DNA of 64,000 bases. Source: Flammeovirga aprica JL-4 (GTDB taxonomy: Bacteria > Bacteroidota > Bacteroidia > Cytophagales > Flammeovirgaceae). The notes under the pieces were generated by a model. It made no database searches, had not been told where the DNA came from, and saw nothing but the letters and a program-made list of their open reading frames with translations. The DNA lies in the NCBI RefSeq assembly GCF_012844305.1, contig NZ_JABANE010000030.1:1-64000 (forward strand), in the 5' to 3' direction. The position numbers and the translations under genes are program-made. This document shows positions 1 to 11,600 of the stretch, one piece after another. Position 1 is the first letter of the stretch. Each line of letters opens with the position of its first letter.

Positions 1-448
1 AAGACAAGTCTGAATTTATGGAAATGAAGGTGGCAGATGATCCCGTAGTAGTGATCAAGTCCTTGCCGTTGATCTTCTGGTGACAGAAGCTAGGATAAAA
101 CTTGGATGACTCTGTACACGAATGGTGCTTCAGTTACAGAGGCGGTCGCTTTTCAAAAGGAAGCGACTTGTGCGAAGGGGTGAAGTTAGAACCGAAAGTG
201 AAAATGTAAACAGAACTATTGAATAAGTACAAGTAAAGACAACAGTGGTTGAAATACTGCTGGGAATTTTCAGTGAAGAACCTTCCTCTGCAAGAATGTT
301 CATCGCTTTTAATCCGTACGAGTACTCAGTAGGCGAGTTTTTTTTTGATAGATTGCCTTGAGCTAGAAACGTTAGAAAATACCGCTGAATCAAGAGTCTA
401 CTTCTCCAATAACTGTTCAGATCTTCACTGTAAACCATTTTAATTACC

Positions 449-1738
449 ATGCACAAACGGTATAGTTTAATAGACAAAGTCTACAGTATCAAGAATCTTA
501 CAGAAGCTTTTAACAAGGTTAAAAGAAACAAAGGGTCACGTACGAAAGGAATCGATGGCGTAACCGCCCATAGTTTCCAAGTGGAACTTACTAAAGAACT
601 ATGCCTTCTTCACGACGAGTTACGCAGTGGTGAGTATCGTCCCCAAGCAGTTCGTCGTACATTCATTGACAAGCCCGATGGTAGCCAACGCCCGTTGGGA
701 ATCCCCTGCTTCCGTGACCGTGTTGTTCAGCAGGCTTTGTGTAATATTTTAGAACCGATCTTTGAGGAAACCTTTCATCCATCCAGCTATGCCTACCGTC
801 CGAATCGTAGTGCCCACCATGCTGTAACGAAGGCCGATCTGTTTATGCGTAAATACGGTCTTAGTCACGTTGTCGACATGGATCTGTCTCAATGTTTTGA
901 TCTCTTGGATCATCAAGAAATCATAGACAGTGTTGGGGAGTACGTAAGTGATGGGAAGGTTTTAAGCTTGATAGAGCATTTCCTGAAATCGGGAATTATG
1001 CATAAGTCGACATTTATAGAAAGCAGTAAAGGGAGCCCTCAAGGAGGTGTGATTTCCCCTTTGCTCGCCAATATTTATCTGAACCGTTTCGATCAGTCGA
1101 TGAAATCCCGAGGCATTCGTCTAGTTCGTTATGCAGATGATATCTTATTGTTTGCCCGCACGAAATCAGAAGCGTATTGCCACATGCGTAGAGCAGTATC
1201 TTTTCTTGAAGGGAGTTTGAAACTCAGAGTCAATGCAACTAAAACGAGTATCACTCACTTAAAAGAAGGACTTCACTATCTTGGATTTGTAATTGATCTC
1301 CAAGGCGTACGTGTCAGTCCTAAAAGTGTCAAAAGCTTTAAGGATAAGGTAAGAAAACTGACAAGACGTAGTCAAGGTCACTACCCACTTAAAATCTACA
1401 TTCGAGATTTATCTCAGTTGATGCAAGGTTACTCGATGTATTATCGTTTAGGATTGAGTAAGAGTTTATTTCGTTCTCTTCAGAGCTGGATTCGTCGTCG
1501 TCTTCGTATGATGATCATGAAATCTTGGAAAAGCTGGAAAGGACTCTACAAGCAATTACGCCGAATGAACTACAAAGGTACATATCGTCGCATTAGTTTG
1601 TGTCGATGGCGGAATTCGAATTGTTATTTGATTCACCGTGCATTACCTGATAAGTGGTTTTCAGAGCAAGGGTTATTTGATTTGACGAAGGTAATTACAA
1701 ATACAATACACCAATTTAGGGATAAGGTTCTAGCATGA
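449..1738 (+). CDS. ltrA: Group II intron reverse transcriptase/maturase
   Basis: This 429-residue protein reverse-transcribes the intron RNA during retrohoming and helps it splice. The RT domain covers about residues 20-290, with the intron-specific SPQGGVISPLLANIYL block near 196-211 and the catalytic YADD at 228-231. The group II maturase domain follows at about 300-390 (YLGFVI and then a basic helix-rich stretch). No C-terminal HNH endonuclease is present, so second-strand cleavage would rely on other means. The ATG at 449 is the natural start. The TGA stop lies inside the first bases of domain V. The ORF is intact with all catalytic residues, so the element may be active. The subclass was not assigned. 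Confidence 0.95.
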   Translation: MHKRYSLIDKVYSIKNLTEAFNKVKRNKGSRTKGIDGVTAHSFQVELTKELCLLHDELRSGEYRPQAVRRTFIDKPDGSQRPLGIPCFRDRVVQQALCNILEPIFEETFHPSSYAYRPNRSAHHAVTKADLFMRKYGLSHVVDMDLSQCFDLLDHQEIIDSVGEYVSDGKVLSLIEHFLKSGIMHKSTFIESSKGSPQGGVISPLLANIYLNRFDQSMKSRGIRLVRYADDILLFARTKSEAYCHMRRAVSFLEGSLKLRVNATKTSITHLKEGLHYLGFVIDLQGVRVSPKSVKSFKDKVRKLTRRSQGHYPLKIYIRDLSQLMQGYSMYYRLGLSKSLFRSLQSWIRRRLRMMIMKSWKSWKGLYKQLRRMNYKGTYRRISLCRWRNSNCYLIHRALPDKWFSEQGLFDLTKVITNTIHQFRDKVLA

Positions 1739-1825
1739 GCCGTGTACGAGGCCCGTACGCACGGTTCTGTGAGAGGGATAAATATGGGATAAGATTAAAT
1801 TTATTCCATATTTACCCTACTTGAT
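1737..1825 (+). ncRNA. Group II intron domains V and VI
   Basis: Domain V spans about 1737-1776: the lower stem pairs GAGCCGTG with CACGGTTC, a two-base CG bulge follows on the 3' side, and an upper TACG/CGTA stem carries the loop. Domain VI follows: GGGATAAATATGG (1775-1787) pairs with CCATATTTACCC (1806-1817), leaving the A at 1819 as the likely lariat branch point, seven bases from the proposed 3' splice site. This is the catalytic core and branch helix of the ribozyme. Confidence 0.8.
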
Positions 1826-2648
1826 TATTCTCAAATGTAAATCATATGCTGAAACGGTTAGACGCTGTTACGTAAACTAAGACAATTATTTTTAAGCAAA
1901 AGAATAAGCGTAAGACCTCTCAAATAAATACTAATCACATAACAAAGTGCAATCGTTATTTTATTGAAATAATCAATTCGATGCCATTCAATTTTTTTAA
2001 TCAAAACTGCAGAGTTTCAAAAAATAGAATAAAATGTGGCTCCACTGTGTCTAAATTTTGCCCAAATTCCATAAAAAAGTAATTTTTAAATAGCAGGTAT
2101 TGAGTGCTTTAAGGTGTGTTTTGTTTAATAAATTGATCTAAAAGTTCAAAATAGAGCTAAAAACATTTGTAAATATTTTAATAATTCAAAAAAAAACAGG
2201 ATTATTGTAATTATGTATGATTACTAAAACATATAATAGTAGTAATCAGTTATATATCTTGCTTATGTAATTTCAACAAGCACTTGCTCATTTTAATACA
2301 ACCCATATTGAATAAACCTATGAATATTCTGTTTTTAATTATCACTTCACTTAGAAAACAATCATTGAGATTAATAGAAGGACTCAGTTCTACATTTTGA
2401 TTAAAACGAAATTTATCGTTAAGGAAAAACTGCTATTTAAATGAATAAATAATCATCCAATAATGTCTTTTGAGTGAAGTATTCTTTACCAGCGAAGATA
2501 TAACTCAAAACAAGATAAACCTTAACTAGTAGTCTACTACAACTACTATAATTATATATGAAGAGCTAACGCTTTATCAAATACCATAACTTTCTGTTTC
2601 AAAGCTTATTCAACCAAGTTTTGAATGATAGCACCACACTAAATAACT
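1826..2648. other. AT-rich intergenic stretch, no gene seen
   Basis: These roughly 820 bases between the intron 3' end and the giant surface-protein gene hold no open frame of useful length, no tRNA and no clear hairpin terminator. The sequence is strongly AT-rich. It should contain the promoter and leader of the gene at 2649, but no exact TAnnTTTG box was found. The closest near-match is TACATTTTG near 2390. Confidence 0.5.
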
Positions 2649-5600
2649 ATGTTCCGAATTATCAATATTAATTGCTACAATAAGTACCGAAAGGTATTTA
2701 TTACTCTATTTCTTATTGTTTTACCATTTATTGATCTACAAGCACAAAATGATATACCTTCCGATGGCCTTGAGCTTTGGCTTAAAGCAGATCAGATATC
2801 CGCTTCTGATTACACTAATGTTAGTGGTGATTTAAGATTGGATAAATGGGTAGATCAATCCGGTAACGGATATTATGTCAATAATGATAACAATGAAGAC
2901 GGGATTGTTTATCAGACAAATCAGATAAACGGTTTACCAGCAGTACTTTTCCCTTCCACAGGTCATGAAGGCTTAATCTTGAAAGATGCTTCTGATAACA
3001 CTGTTGAATTGTTATTGGAGAACTACGAAGTATTTATTGTTCTGAAAGCAAACGAAACTACAGGAAATGTAGGTTTCTATGCAGGAGGTAACGCAACCAG
3101 AGCTTTATATGGTAAATGGAATAGTGCTCAGTTTTATTTCAGAGGACCTGACAGTAATTTGGCTAACACAGACAACGCTTCATGGCCAATCAGTGATAGT
3201 TGGGGCTTGATCTCATTCCAGAGAAATACAAGCAATGAAACAAGTTACACTTCTAATGCGGGTTTACTTACCAATTTACCTAATAACACATCCAACACAA
3301 ATACGCATAAATTTGGTTCTGTAGGCGGTGCGAATCAATCTACCACTTTAGGTTGGGATGGATACATCGCAGAAGTTATCGTTTATAATAAGACTTCTGG
3401 CGGAGGAACAACTTTAGATCCGGTCACTCGACTTAGGGTCAATGATTATTTGACATCTAAATACGGGTTTACGCATGCCGAATTCTCTGATACAGATGAG
3501 ATATTTAATAACAATACAACTCCTAATCAAAATATAGTTGTTTATGGCAATGACGGTGGAGTTTATGCTCCTGATAGAGGAAACCCATCTACATCCATAG
3601 AAATTGCAGTTTCAAATACTTCTGACGGAGATTACGTTATAATGGGTGAAACCAATGAAGGGGGATTGACATTTGATTTCGCTCCAGATAATTCCCGTAT
3701 TTGGTCAAAAAAATTCTACTTAGAGAAAAAAGGAGCTCTTGATTTGACAGTTAATTTTGATGTTCAAAGTTTTGAAGGAAAACCTAATGACTACAATACA
3801 GGTTCAGGTCCAGAAAGAACTGTAGCTGATTACTCATTAGTTTATTCCGCTGACAATGGTTCAACGTATACCGTGGTAGCAGGTCCAACAGCCACATTTG
3901 TTGGTTCAGATATTGTTTCCTTTACACTCACAGATGCCCAATTTGCTACAAATGGTAATGGTTTCTATACATTGGCATCTACTGCTCCAACTGCATTTTA
4001 CACTAAAAGTACTGGTAATTGGACTGACACTGATATTTGGACTAAAAATCCATCAGGTTTTGCAGATGGAACGAATACTTATCCTTCTTCAACAGATGAC
4101 GTTTTTATCCTTTCAGGTGGGGTGATTACATTAAATACTAACGATATCGCCGCCGGAATAGTAGAAGTGAATCAAGGAGGAACTTTGATTGTAGGAAGTA
4201 CTACAAACCATAATTTTTCTGGTGTAAATGGAAAAGGGACAATTAAGTTGGATGCAGATAATTTCCCTTCACCGGCAAACGCTACTGCAGTAGGAGGTTT
4301 TCTTACTAAAGATGGCGGGACAGTAGAATTTAATGGTTCATCTATAACATTGAGCAACAGCTATGCTTACCATAATGTGAATATAGATTTGGATAATGCG
4401 AGTGATGAATTGATAATAGCAACCGATCTAACGATTTCTGACTCACTCACTTTGACTAGAGGTAAAATAACCCTTGGAACAAGTAACGCTTCAAATCAGG
4501 CAGTGAACATAAATGTGGCAGGGAATACCAGAGTAAGACCCAATGCATCATTAGGAGTAGGTACAGATGATGTTATTCATAATATTATTTTGAAAGGCAG
4601 TTTAATCAACGCTGGACAAATTGCATTAACCAATAGGGCAGACATTAAAGATACCTTTACATTTGGATCAGCAGCGTACCTCACTGAATTGGAAACCTAT
4701 TTTGCCAACGACTTATCAGGTGAATATGCAATTCTAACATTTGATGCAGATCAAAAAGATCAAAATTTAATTTGTAATGGGGAGACAATTTTATATCAAA
4801 TTGTAGTCGATAAAGGAACTTCAGATACCTACAATTTGAATATCAGTGCGGATATTGCAGGAAGGTTTGAGATGTATGGCTATAATACTCACGGAAACAG
4901 CAACACAGGAGGAACTGACGGTTCTATGACAACAAGCAATGGTATGTTTGTAATGAAATATGGAACCATTCATTTCGGACAAAATATCTATGTCCCAAGC
5001 TATGCCAATACAACGGGTAATTTTGACTTAGGTTTTGGATGTAGACTTTGGGTAGATGAAGGAGCAGATATTAATTTTGGTCCTGTAAATGCCTTGACAG
5101 TTTATGGAAATGTATTAGTTACAGGAGGCCGTTTGAACATTGGTTTAAATAGCGATGGAACTAGTAATGGAAAGCAAAATAGTATCACACTAAGAGAGAA
5201 AGGTTACTTTGTACAATCGGGTGGGCAAGTATTTCTTAATCAAGTAAAAACATCAGTTCTAGGCGTAGACCACCAAGGATCAGTAACGATGTCAGGTGGT
5301 GAAATGACGGTTTATGGTCATGTTCCAGGCAGTGATGTAGCGGCATTTTCATTGCCGTACAAAACGAATTCCTTCAATATGTCGGGCGGTACTATTACAA
5401 TTCACAACGAAGATAGTGAACTGCAGTACTTAACGAAGTTTGCTATGGGGGATGGTTTTTACAATGTAACTGGTGGAGAAATTATCTTTGATATCAATAC
5501 CGACAGAGATGCAGAATTCATTTCTTCTATACCATTTTACAATCTAACAGTAACAACAGATTATCCTTTAAGAAATGTATCATTATCCAATGGCATTGGA

Positions 5601-8600
5601 TCATTTGGTGACCCGATTCCTACTGATGGAGATCTGACAATTTTGAATCACTTAGTAATTGAGGAAAATAGTAATTTACAAATTGGCGATTATGATCTAA
5701 CAATCAGTGGGGACCTTACTTTATATGATGAAGCAAAATTAAATGTAGGTGCAAGTAATGCATTAAAATTTAATGGAGATGGTACTACACATTACATTGA
5801 TATTCGAGATACAGACGAAGCCTACAGTATTAATAATCTGATTCTTGATCTACCAAACGCAAGTGATGTATTTAAAGTGAGGGATTTTAGTGGAAATTCT
5901 GGAGTAGGTGCAACCCGATTGAAAGTACTATCTTCATTATCGCTTACTCAGGGTACTTTTGATTATTCAAATTATGTTGTGGAGGTTGAAGGAGACCTTT
6001 CATTTAAAGGGAGAATTGGAGAGTCAGATGCATTAGGTCATTTACTAATTAACGGCACAGCGGGAACAGCTCAGAAAATAATTTCTAGTTATGATCTTCC
6101 TGATGCTCAGATTGCCGATACAACAGGTGTGGGTATCACACACTTGTGGTTGAATAATGCTAATGGAGTGGAGTTGTCTAACGTTATTTATGCCTCTAAA
6201 TTGACTTGGCAACAAGGTGTGATCAAAGCGAATGAATATGGTGTAGTTGTTGGAGCCCAGGGTATAAAAGATCAATCAGGGAACCCAATCAATAACTTCT
6301 CAGATAATATTACAAATAAGCGAATGTTAGTGGGAGCAGGTAATTATACCGATGGAGGACTTACCTATTTGATTACTGCTAATGGAAGCTATTATTATCC
6401 TTTGGCTTCGGATTTCGATACACCTGTTGCCGATTCGTATAAATATACACCAGCAACGATAACGGTTTCTGATAAACCAACAGCAGATGGCTATTTACAA
6501 TTGGCAACTAATAACGGTAGTGTAGCCACTTTGACTACTGATGGTACAGAAGATGAAATTATCAATTATTGGTGGAAAACAACTAATTACGGTTACAGTG
6601 CTGATATTCCGAACATAGCAGGTGTATTTAAATATCATTCAGAAGATCTTGATGCAGCCAATGATGATGAAGCTAATTTTGTCCCTGCAAGAGTGCAGAT
6701 AGAGGTTTCAAATAAGCAGAGAGAAACTTTAGGAACAACATCAGATGTAGATACAGATGGGGATGATGCTACAGAAACAGATTTCACGATTACAACATCT
6801 GCAGTACCTGCTTATAATTCATTATTCACAGCAGGAGCGGCATCAAAATTCACGGGTGAATTAACAATTTATTATTCTTTCTGGGGAACAGCCGAAGATA
6901 ATATGAATGCAGAAACTGTCAGTGTTTCAAGAGATGCAAATTGGAATGATTCTCCTCGATGGACGACCAACCCTGATTGGAAAAATACAGGTAATCCATT
7001 TGATAAACAAGGAACGCCAGGAGCTGGAGATATCATCATTGTAGGTCATGGTCAATATGGAAATCCATCTGAAACAAGAGGTCATAGAGTAGTGATTACA
7101 TCAGCACAGAGTGCGGCAGTGATCCGTTTTGACTCGGATGAAGGTGCAAGTTTAGAGAAAGCTGATTTGGCAAGGGTACGATTATCTAGTGGTAGTCTTA
7201 CTGTTGATGTTGTAGAAAATATTGGTTCGTTGAGAATCCATAAAGGTACAACACTGAATTCACAAGATCTAAATGATTTTCTTAGTGAAGCTAGGAGTGA
7301 AATAATGATTCAAAGCAATAACTCTGACATGGAAATTCCTGAGTTTCCTAAATACCCTTCAGTAAGATTATGGGGAGGGGGAAGTTTTGACAATGAATTC
7401 ACATTTGCCTCAGGTGTTGCACAACCTGTGGAATTTAAATCTTTAATGGTTGACGGTGCTACATTAATTTTAGATAAAACCATCAACGTAGAGAATAACA
7501 TTAATGTAGGGGGATTCAGAGAGGCCGCTATTGAGATAAACTCTAGTTCGGCAATTACAGTCACTACAGATAACCTAAACCTGGAAAACACAATATCGTC
7601 TAATTCCTCTGCTTCTAACAAGTTTTTGGTAACGGGAACGGATGATGTAGAACATAAATTGATTGTCAATGGCGATATCACTATACCTGAAATTAATGGA
7701 GGAGAAAGTAATGCTGGAGGTATTGAATTCAGCTTATTAAAATCAACTACTGAAAACCGTGTAACTCTTGAGCTACAAGGTACAGGAAGTGGTGTTTTTG
7801 ATAATTTTTATACAGATGATGTAACCAATACATTAACCCCAGATTTGTATAAAATTGTGATGAATAAAGGGGATAATCAGGATTCTACTTTTACTTTCAA
7901 GACTAATTTTACATTGCCAAGCGTAACCACAGAAGAATTAATTACGCTATCCAACGGTACTTTGGTTTTAGATAATGCTGATATAGATATTACACCTTAT
8001 GCAGTGGCAGGTTCTGATTGGGTCATGTCATCAAACTCAGGTTTATACTTAAAACAAGGAACAGTAAAAGTAATAGGCGATGATGCTAACTTTTTATTAG
8101 GTGGTAAGTTGACTGTTGCTGGTGGTAATTTTGAAATTGCAAATGCGGGACAAGAAAACTCTATTATTTATGCTACTAGTGGAGAAATAGAACTCAGTTC
8201 AGGTTCAATTTCAGTAGGGTCTGAATTAAGACGTGATTTAGCAGCAAATGATGCAAGTGTTACTTATACTCAATCTGGAGGTATTTTCAATGCAGGTTTG
8301 GTTGGTAATCCTAATAGTGCAACGAGAGGCACTTTTGAAGTAGTTGGCAGTGCCGCAACATTTGATTTTTCAGGAGGTGATATTAATGTTTACTCTGGAA
8401 AAATCACACTGGACGCAGCTTCCTCTTCTGTCAATGAAAATGCCGTGATCAAATTAGGAAACACTATTGCGGAGTCTATTGATGCTGTTTTTGAAAATAC
8501 TATTGGTAAGCTTGAACTTCTTTCTCAAGTGACAGTAGAAACGTTAGTCAATGATATCAATATGATAGGTGATTTAACATTGGCAAACCCATCAACTTTA

Positions 8601-11600
8601 AATCTTAATAGCTTTAATTTGAATATAGCAGGTGATATAACAAACGGAGGTACTATTGATGCTTCAACTTCCACAATCACTTTTAACAGTACAGATGACC
8701 AAACAATTGGAGGATCGAACGCAATCACTGCTCAAAACTTGATTGTAGACACTGATGGGGCCACTGTGACTATGGGAAATGCAATCACAGCATCAGAGGA
8801 TTTGACAATCAACACAGGAACGTTATCAGATAACGGTCAAGTAGTTAATGTAGGAGGTGTATTGTCAGTATCAGGCACGCATACTACAACTGGAGTTGGG
8901 AGAATAAAAATGAATGGTACTTCTTCTCAAGATATGAACATTACAGGTAGTTTGGGACGTTTAGAAATTGATAATTCAACAGGCATCAATCTAACCAATA
9001 GTTTAAATCTAGTGGCTGATGAAATAGTTTTCACTAATGGTGTTTTGAATATTGATCAGTTTACACTCAATCTTGGAATTGATGTTGTATTAACGCCGAC
9101 AACTGCTTTTAATTCGGATAATATGATACAGTTGAGTGGTAGTAGTAATGCTCAGGGAGTTAAAATTAAACTGCCTGCTACAGAGATAGCTTCTGAAAAA
9201 TTATTACCTATTGGTTATTCAGGTATATACGCTCCTGTTGGTATTGTTGGTGATTATAATGAGGCCGAGCTGGTGATCAAACCAATCAATACAAGACATA
9301 CTGTAGCAGAGAATCAAGGAGATAATAACGAAGCGCTGAATCAGTATTGGAGATTTGAATTTTCTAAAACGGACGGAGCAGTGGCAGGCGACAGATATGT
9401 TTCTTTATATTATGATGATACCAATATCAATGGTACAGAATCAGATTATATTGGGATCATTATTAACGACGATGCTATCATTCAAAAAAATGTACAAAAA
9501 GCAATTGATCTGGCCAATAATAAAATTGAGATTAATTTAAATACAGGCTTAGTGACAGGTGATTATTTTGCAGGAGATGAGCTTTCAACTCCTGATGATA
9601 TTATCCGTTACAGATTAGCAACAGGAGTCACAGATGCGGTATTGAATGATGTATCTAGCGGTAAGTGGGAAATATCAAAAAACAATGGAGCTTCTTACAC
9701 TGCATTAGAACTAGAATCTTCTCCAACGTTATCTGCAGGTACAATTTTAGAGGTGCCTTCAGGTACAAACCTAACAACAACAACAGATGGTACATTAGGA
9801 TTTAGAACCTATTACAAAGCCATTGTAGATGGTACGTTGGTCATTAATGTTGATGATAGACAAATCAATTTTGATGCAGTTGAAGGGGCTGGAACAGTGA
9901 AGTTTTTTGTAAATGAAGCTAAGGTGGGGCAAATGCCAAACGCAGATTGGGAACCTTTCTATACAGCAGGAGGTGGAATCATTGTAGAAGGTGATGCATC
10001 ATCACCTGTACTGAACCTCAATGCACCAGTCAATAATAGTAAATTGACTATAGGAAGTCTGTCGCTGATTGGAACTGGAACTGGGCAAGAGTGGGAAATA
10101 CCAAGTGGTAATGGCTTAAACATCAGTTCTGGGGAACTTTCTATCAGTAATGTAGATTTTGATCTTTCAACATCATCTAATGTAAACGATATCAATATTA
10201 TTAATAATGGTACGCTAACAATCAATTCCTTAACCACTGTAGCAGGAGATGTTAATGTAGACGTTGGCGATACAAATGATGGAAATGCTTCTACTTTAAA
10301 TATAGCCTCAAGTTCATTTATTGTGAAAGGTAATTTAGTAATTGATACAGATGGAAAATTGATCGTCAGCAATGCAAATTTAGACGCAGAGAATGATATT
10401 ACTTTCAATAGCGGATCAAGCTTCTCATTTTCAACAGGTGCAACACTGGCAGTAGGTGGCAATTTTACTGATAATGGTTCTGATAATACCTCAACGTTTA
10501 CAGGTTCTACTTTATCTTTTAACGGAGCTTCAGGCAACCAAACATTTACAGGAAGTTTTACTTCTGCTAAAGCAATAGACAATTTGCAAATCAATAAGGC
10601 AAGTGGAGAAGTTATACTTTCAGGAAGTAATACAAAAGAGGTGTCAAACCTAACACTAAACTCTGTGTTGAATAATTCAGGAAATGATGACGGATCTTTA
10701 TTGATACTAGGAAATTCTATTGCTGGAGATTCATTTGTACTTGGACCACTATCGAAAAAGATGGATGTTAATGACAGCTTCAATTTCCCAGTTGGTGGAG
10801 GAGGCCTTATAAGAACGCTGACTGTCATTTATACTGAAAATGTATTGGGGGCAAGTGAAAAGTGCTGGACAGTGGAATATGGAGAATTATTACAACCCGT
10901 CGAGCCTGAAAATATTGATGAAACTACTGGTATAGCAAATGTATCATCAGAGTATCAATGGAGAGTGACTGATATTGATGAAGGGGGAGATCCAACTGCT
11001 AAACAAAGTAAAGCTGAAATATTTGCATACTATGGTGGCTTGGGAAAAAATCCAAATTATATATTAGCCATTTGGAATGACCTTGATTTGATATCTTCAA
11101 AATGGAGAAAGGCTGGAGATCCACTGCATAATACAGAAACTTATTTTGAAACAGAAGATGTTTCTTTCAGTGAAAAATTCCTTGCCATTGCTTCTATCGA
11201 TGAAACTACTGATTTACCTGTTGAGTTGATCTATTTCAATGCCTCAGCAGAAGAATCTCAAGTGAAATTAGATTGGGCTACAGCCTCAGAACTAAATAAT
11301 GATCAGTTTGAGATACAACGTTCAGTAGATGGTAAGAACTGGAGTTCAATTGGTATGAAAGAAGGTGCAGGAAATTCCAATGTACGTTTGGATTATGAAT
11401 TCTTTGATGCTAATCCTATCATGAATGAAATCGTTTATTACAGATTGATTCAAACTGATTTTGATGGAACTGAGACAGTATTTGATCCTGTCCAAGTTTA
11501 TTTAGAGGGAGCAGAAGGCGTAGCTGATATGTCAGTGTATCCAAATCCTACTCAAGGAGAGAACCTAAATATTTTATTGAAATCATGGAAAGGTGATGTC

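Larger units (their letters stand above)
1..1825 (+). mobile_element. Group II intron, 3' part (5' end not resolved)
   Basis: The stretch contains an intron-type reverse transcriptase (449-1738), a domain V hairpin immediately after it and a domain VI stem ending in CTACTTGAT, which fits a bacterial group II intron 3' end with the branch-point A at 1819 and the last base at 1825. The 448 bases before the ORF hold no gene and are probably structured domain I-IV RNA. No convincing GTGYG start was fixed, and only about 450 bases of RNA precede the ORF, so the 5' end probably lies before the window. No direct repeats or transposase are expected or seen, because these elements move by retrohoming. 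Confidence 0.85.

Noticed and set aside
170-180. GTGCG at 170 as the 5' end of the group II intron
   Set aside because: Starting there would leave only about 280 bases for domains I-IV before the ORF, too little for a normal domain I, and the upstream sequence also looks like intron RNA.
130-477. A 115-codon minus-strand frame at the window start
   Set aside because: It lies in the structured RNA of the group II intron and overlaps the RT start; no motif supports it.
9959-10828. A 289-codon open frame on the minus strand
   Set aside because: It lies wholly inside the giant surface-protein gene, and its Pro/Ser/Val-rich, Leu-rich product is what the antisense of a Gly/Asn/Thr-rich beta-protein gives. 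It is a shadow frame.
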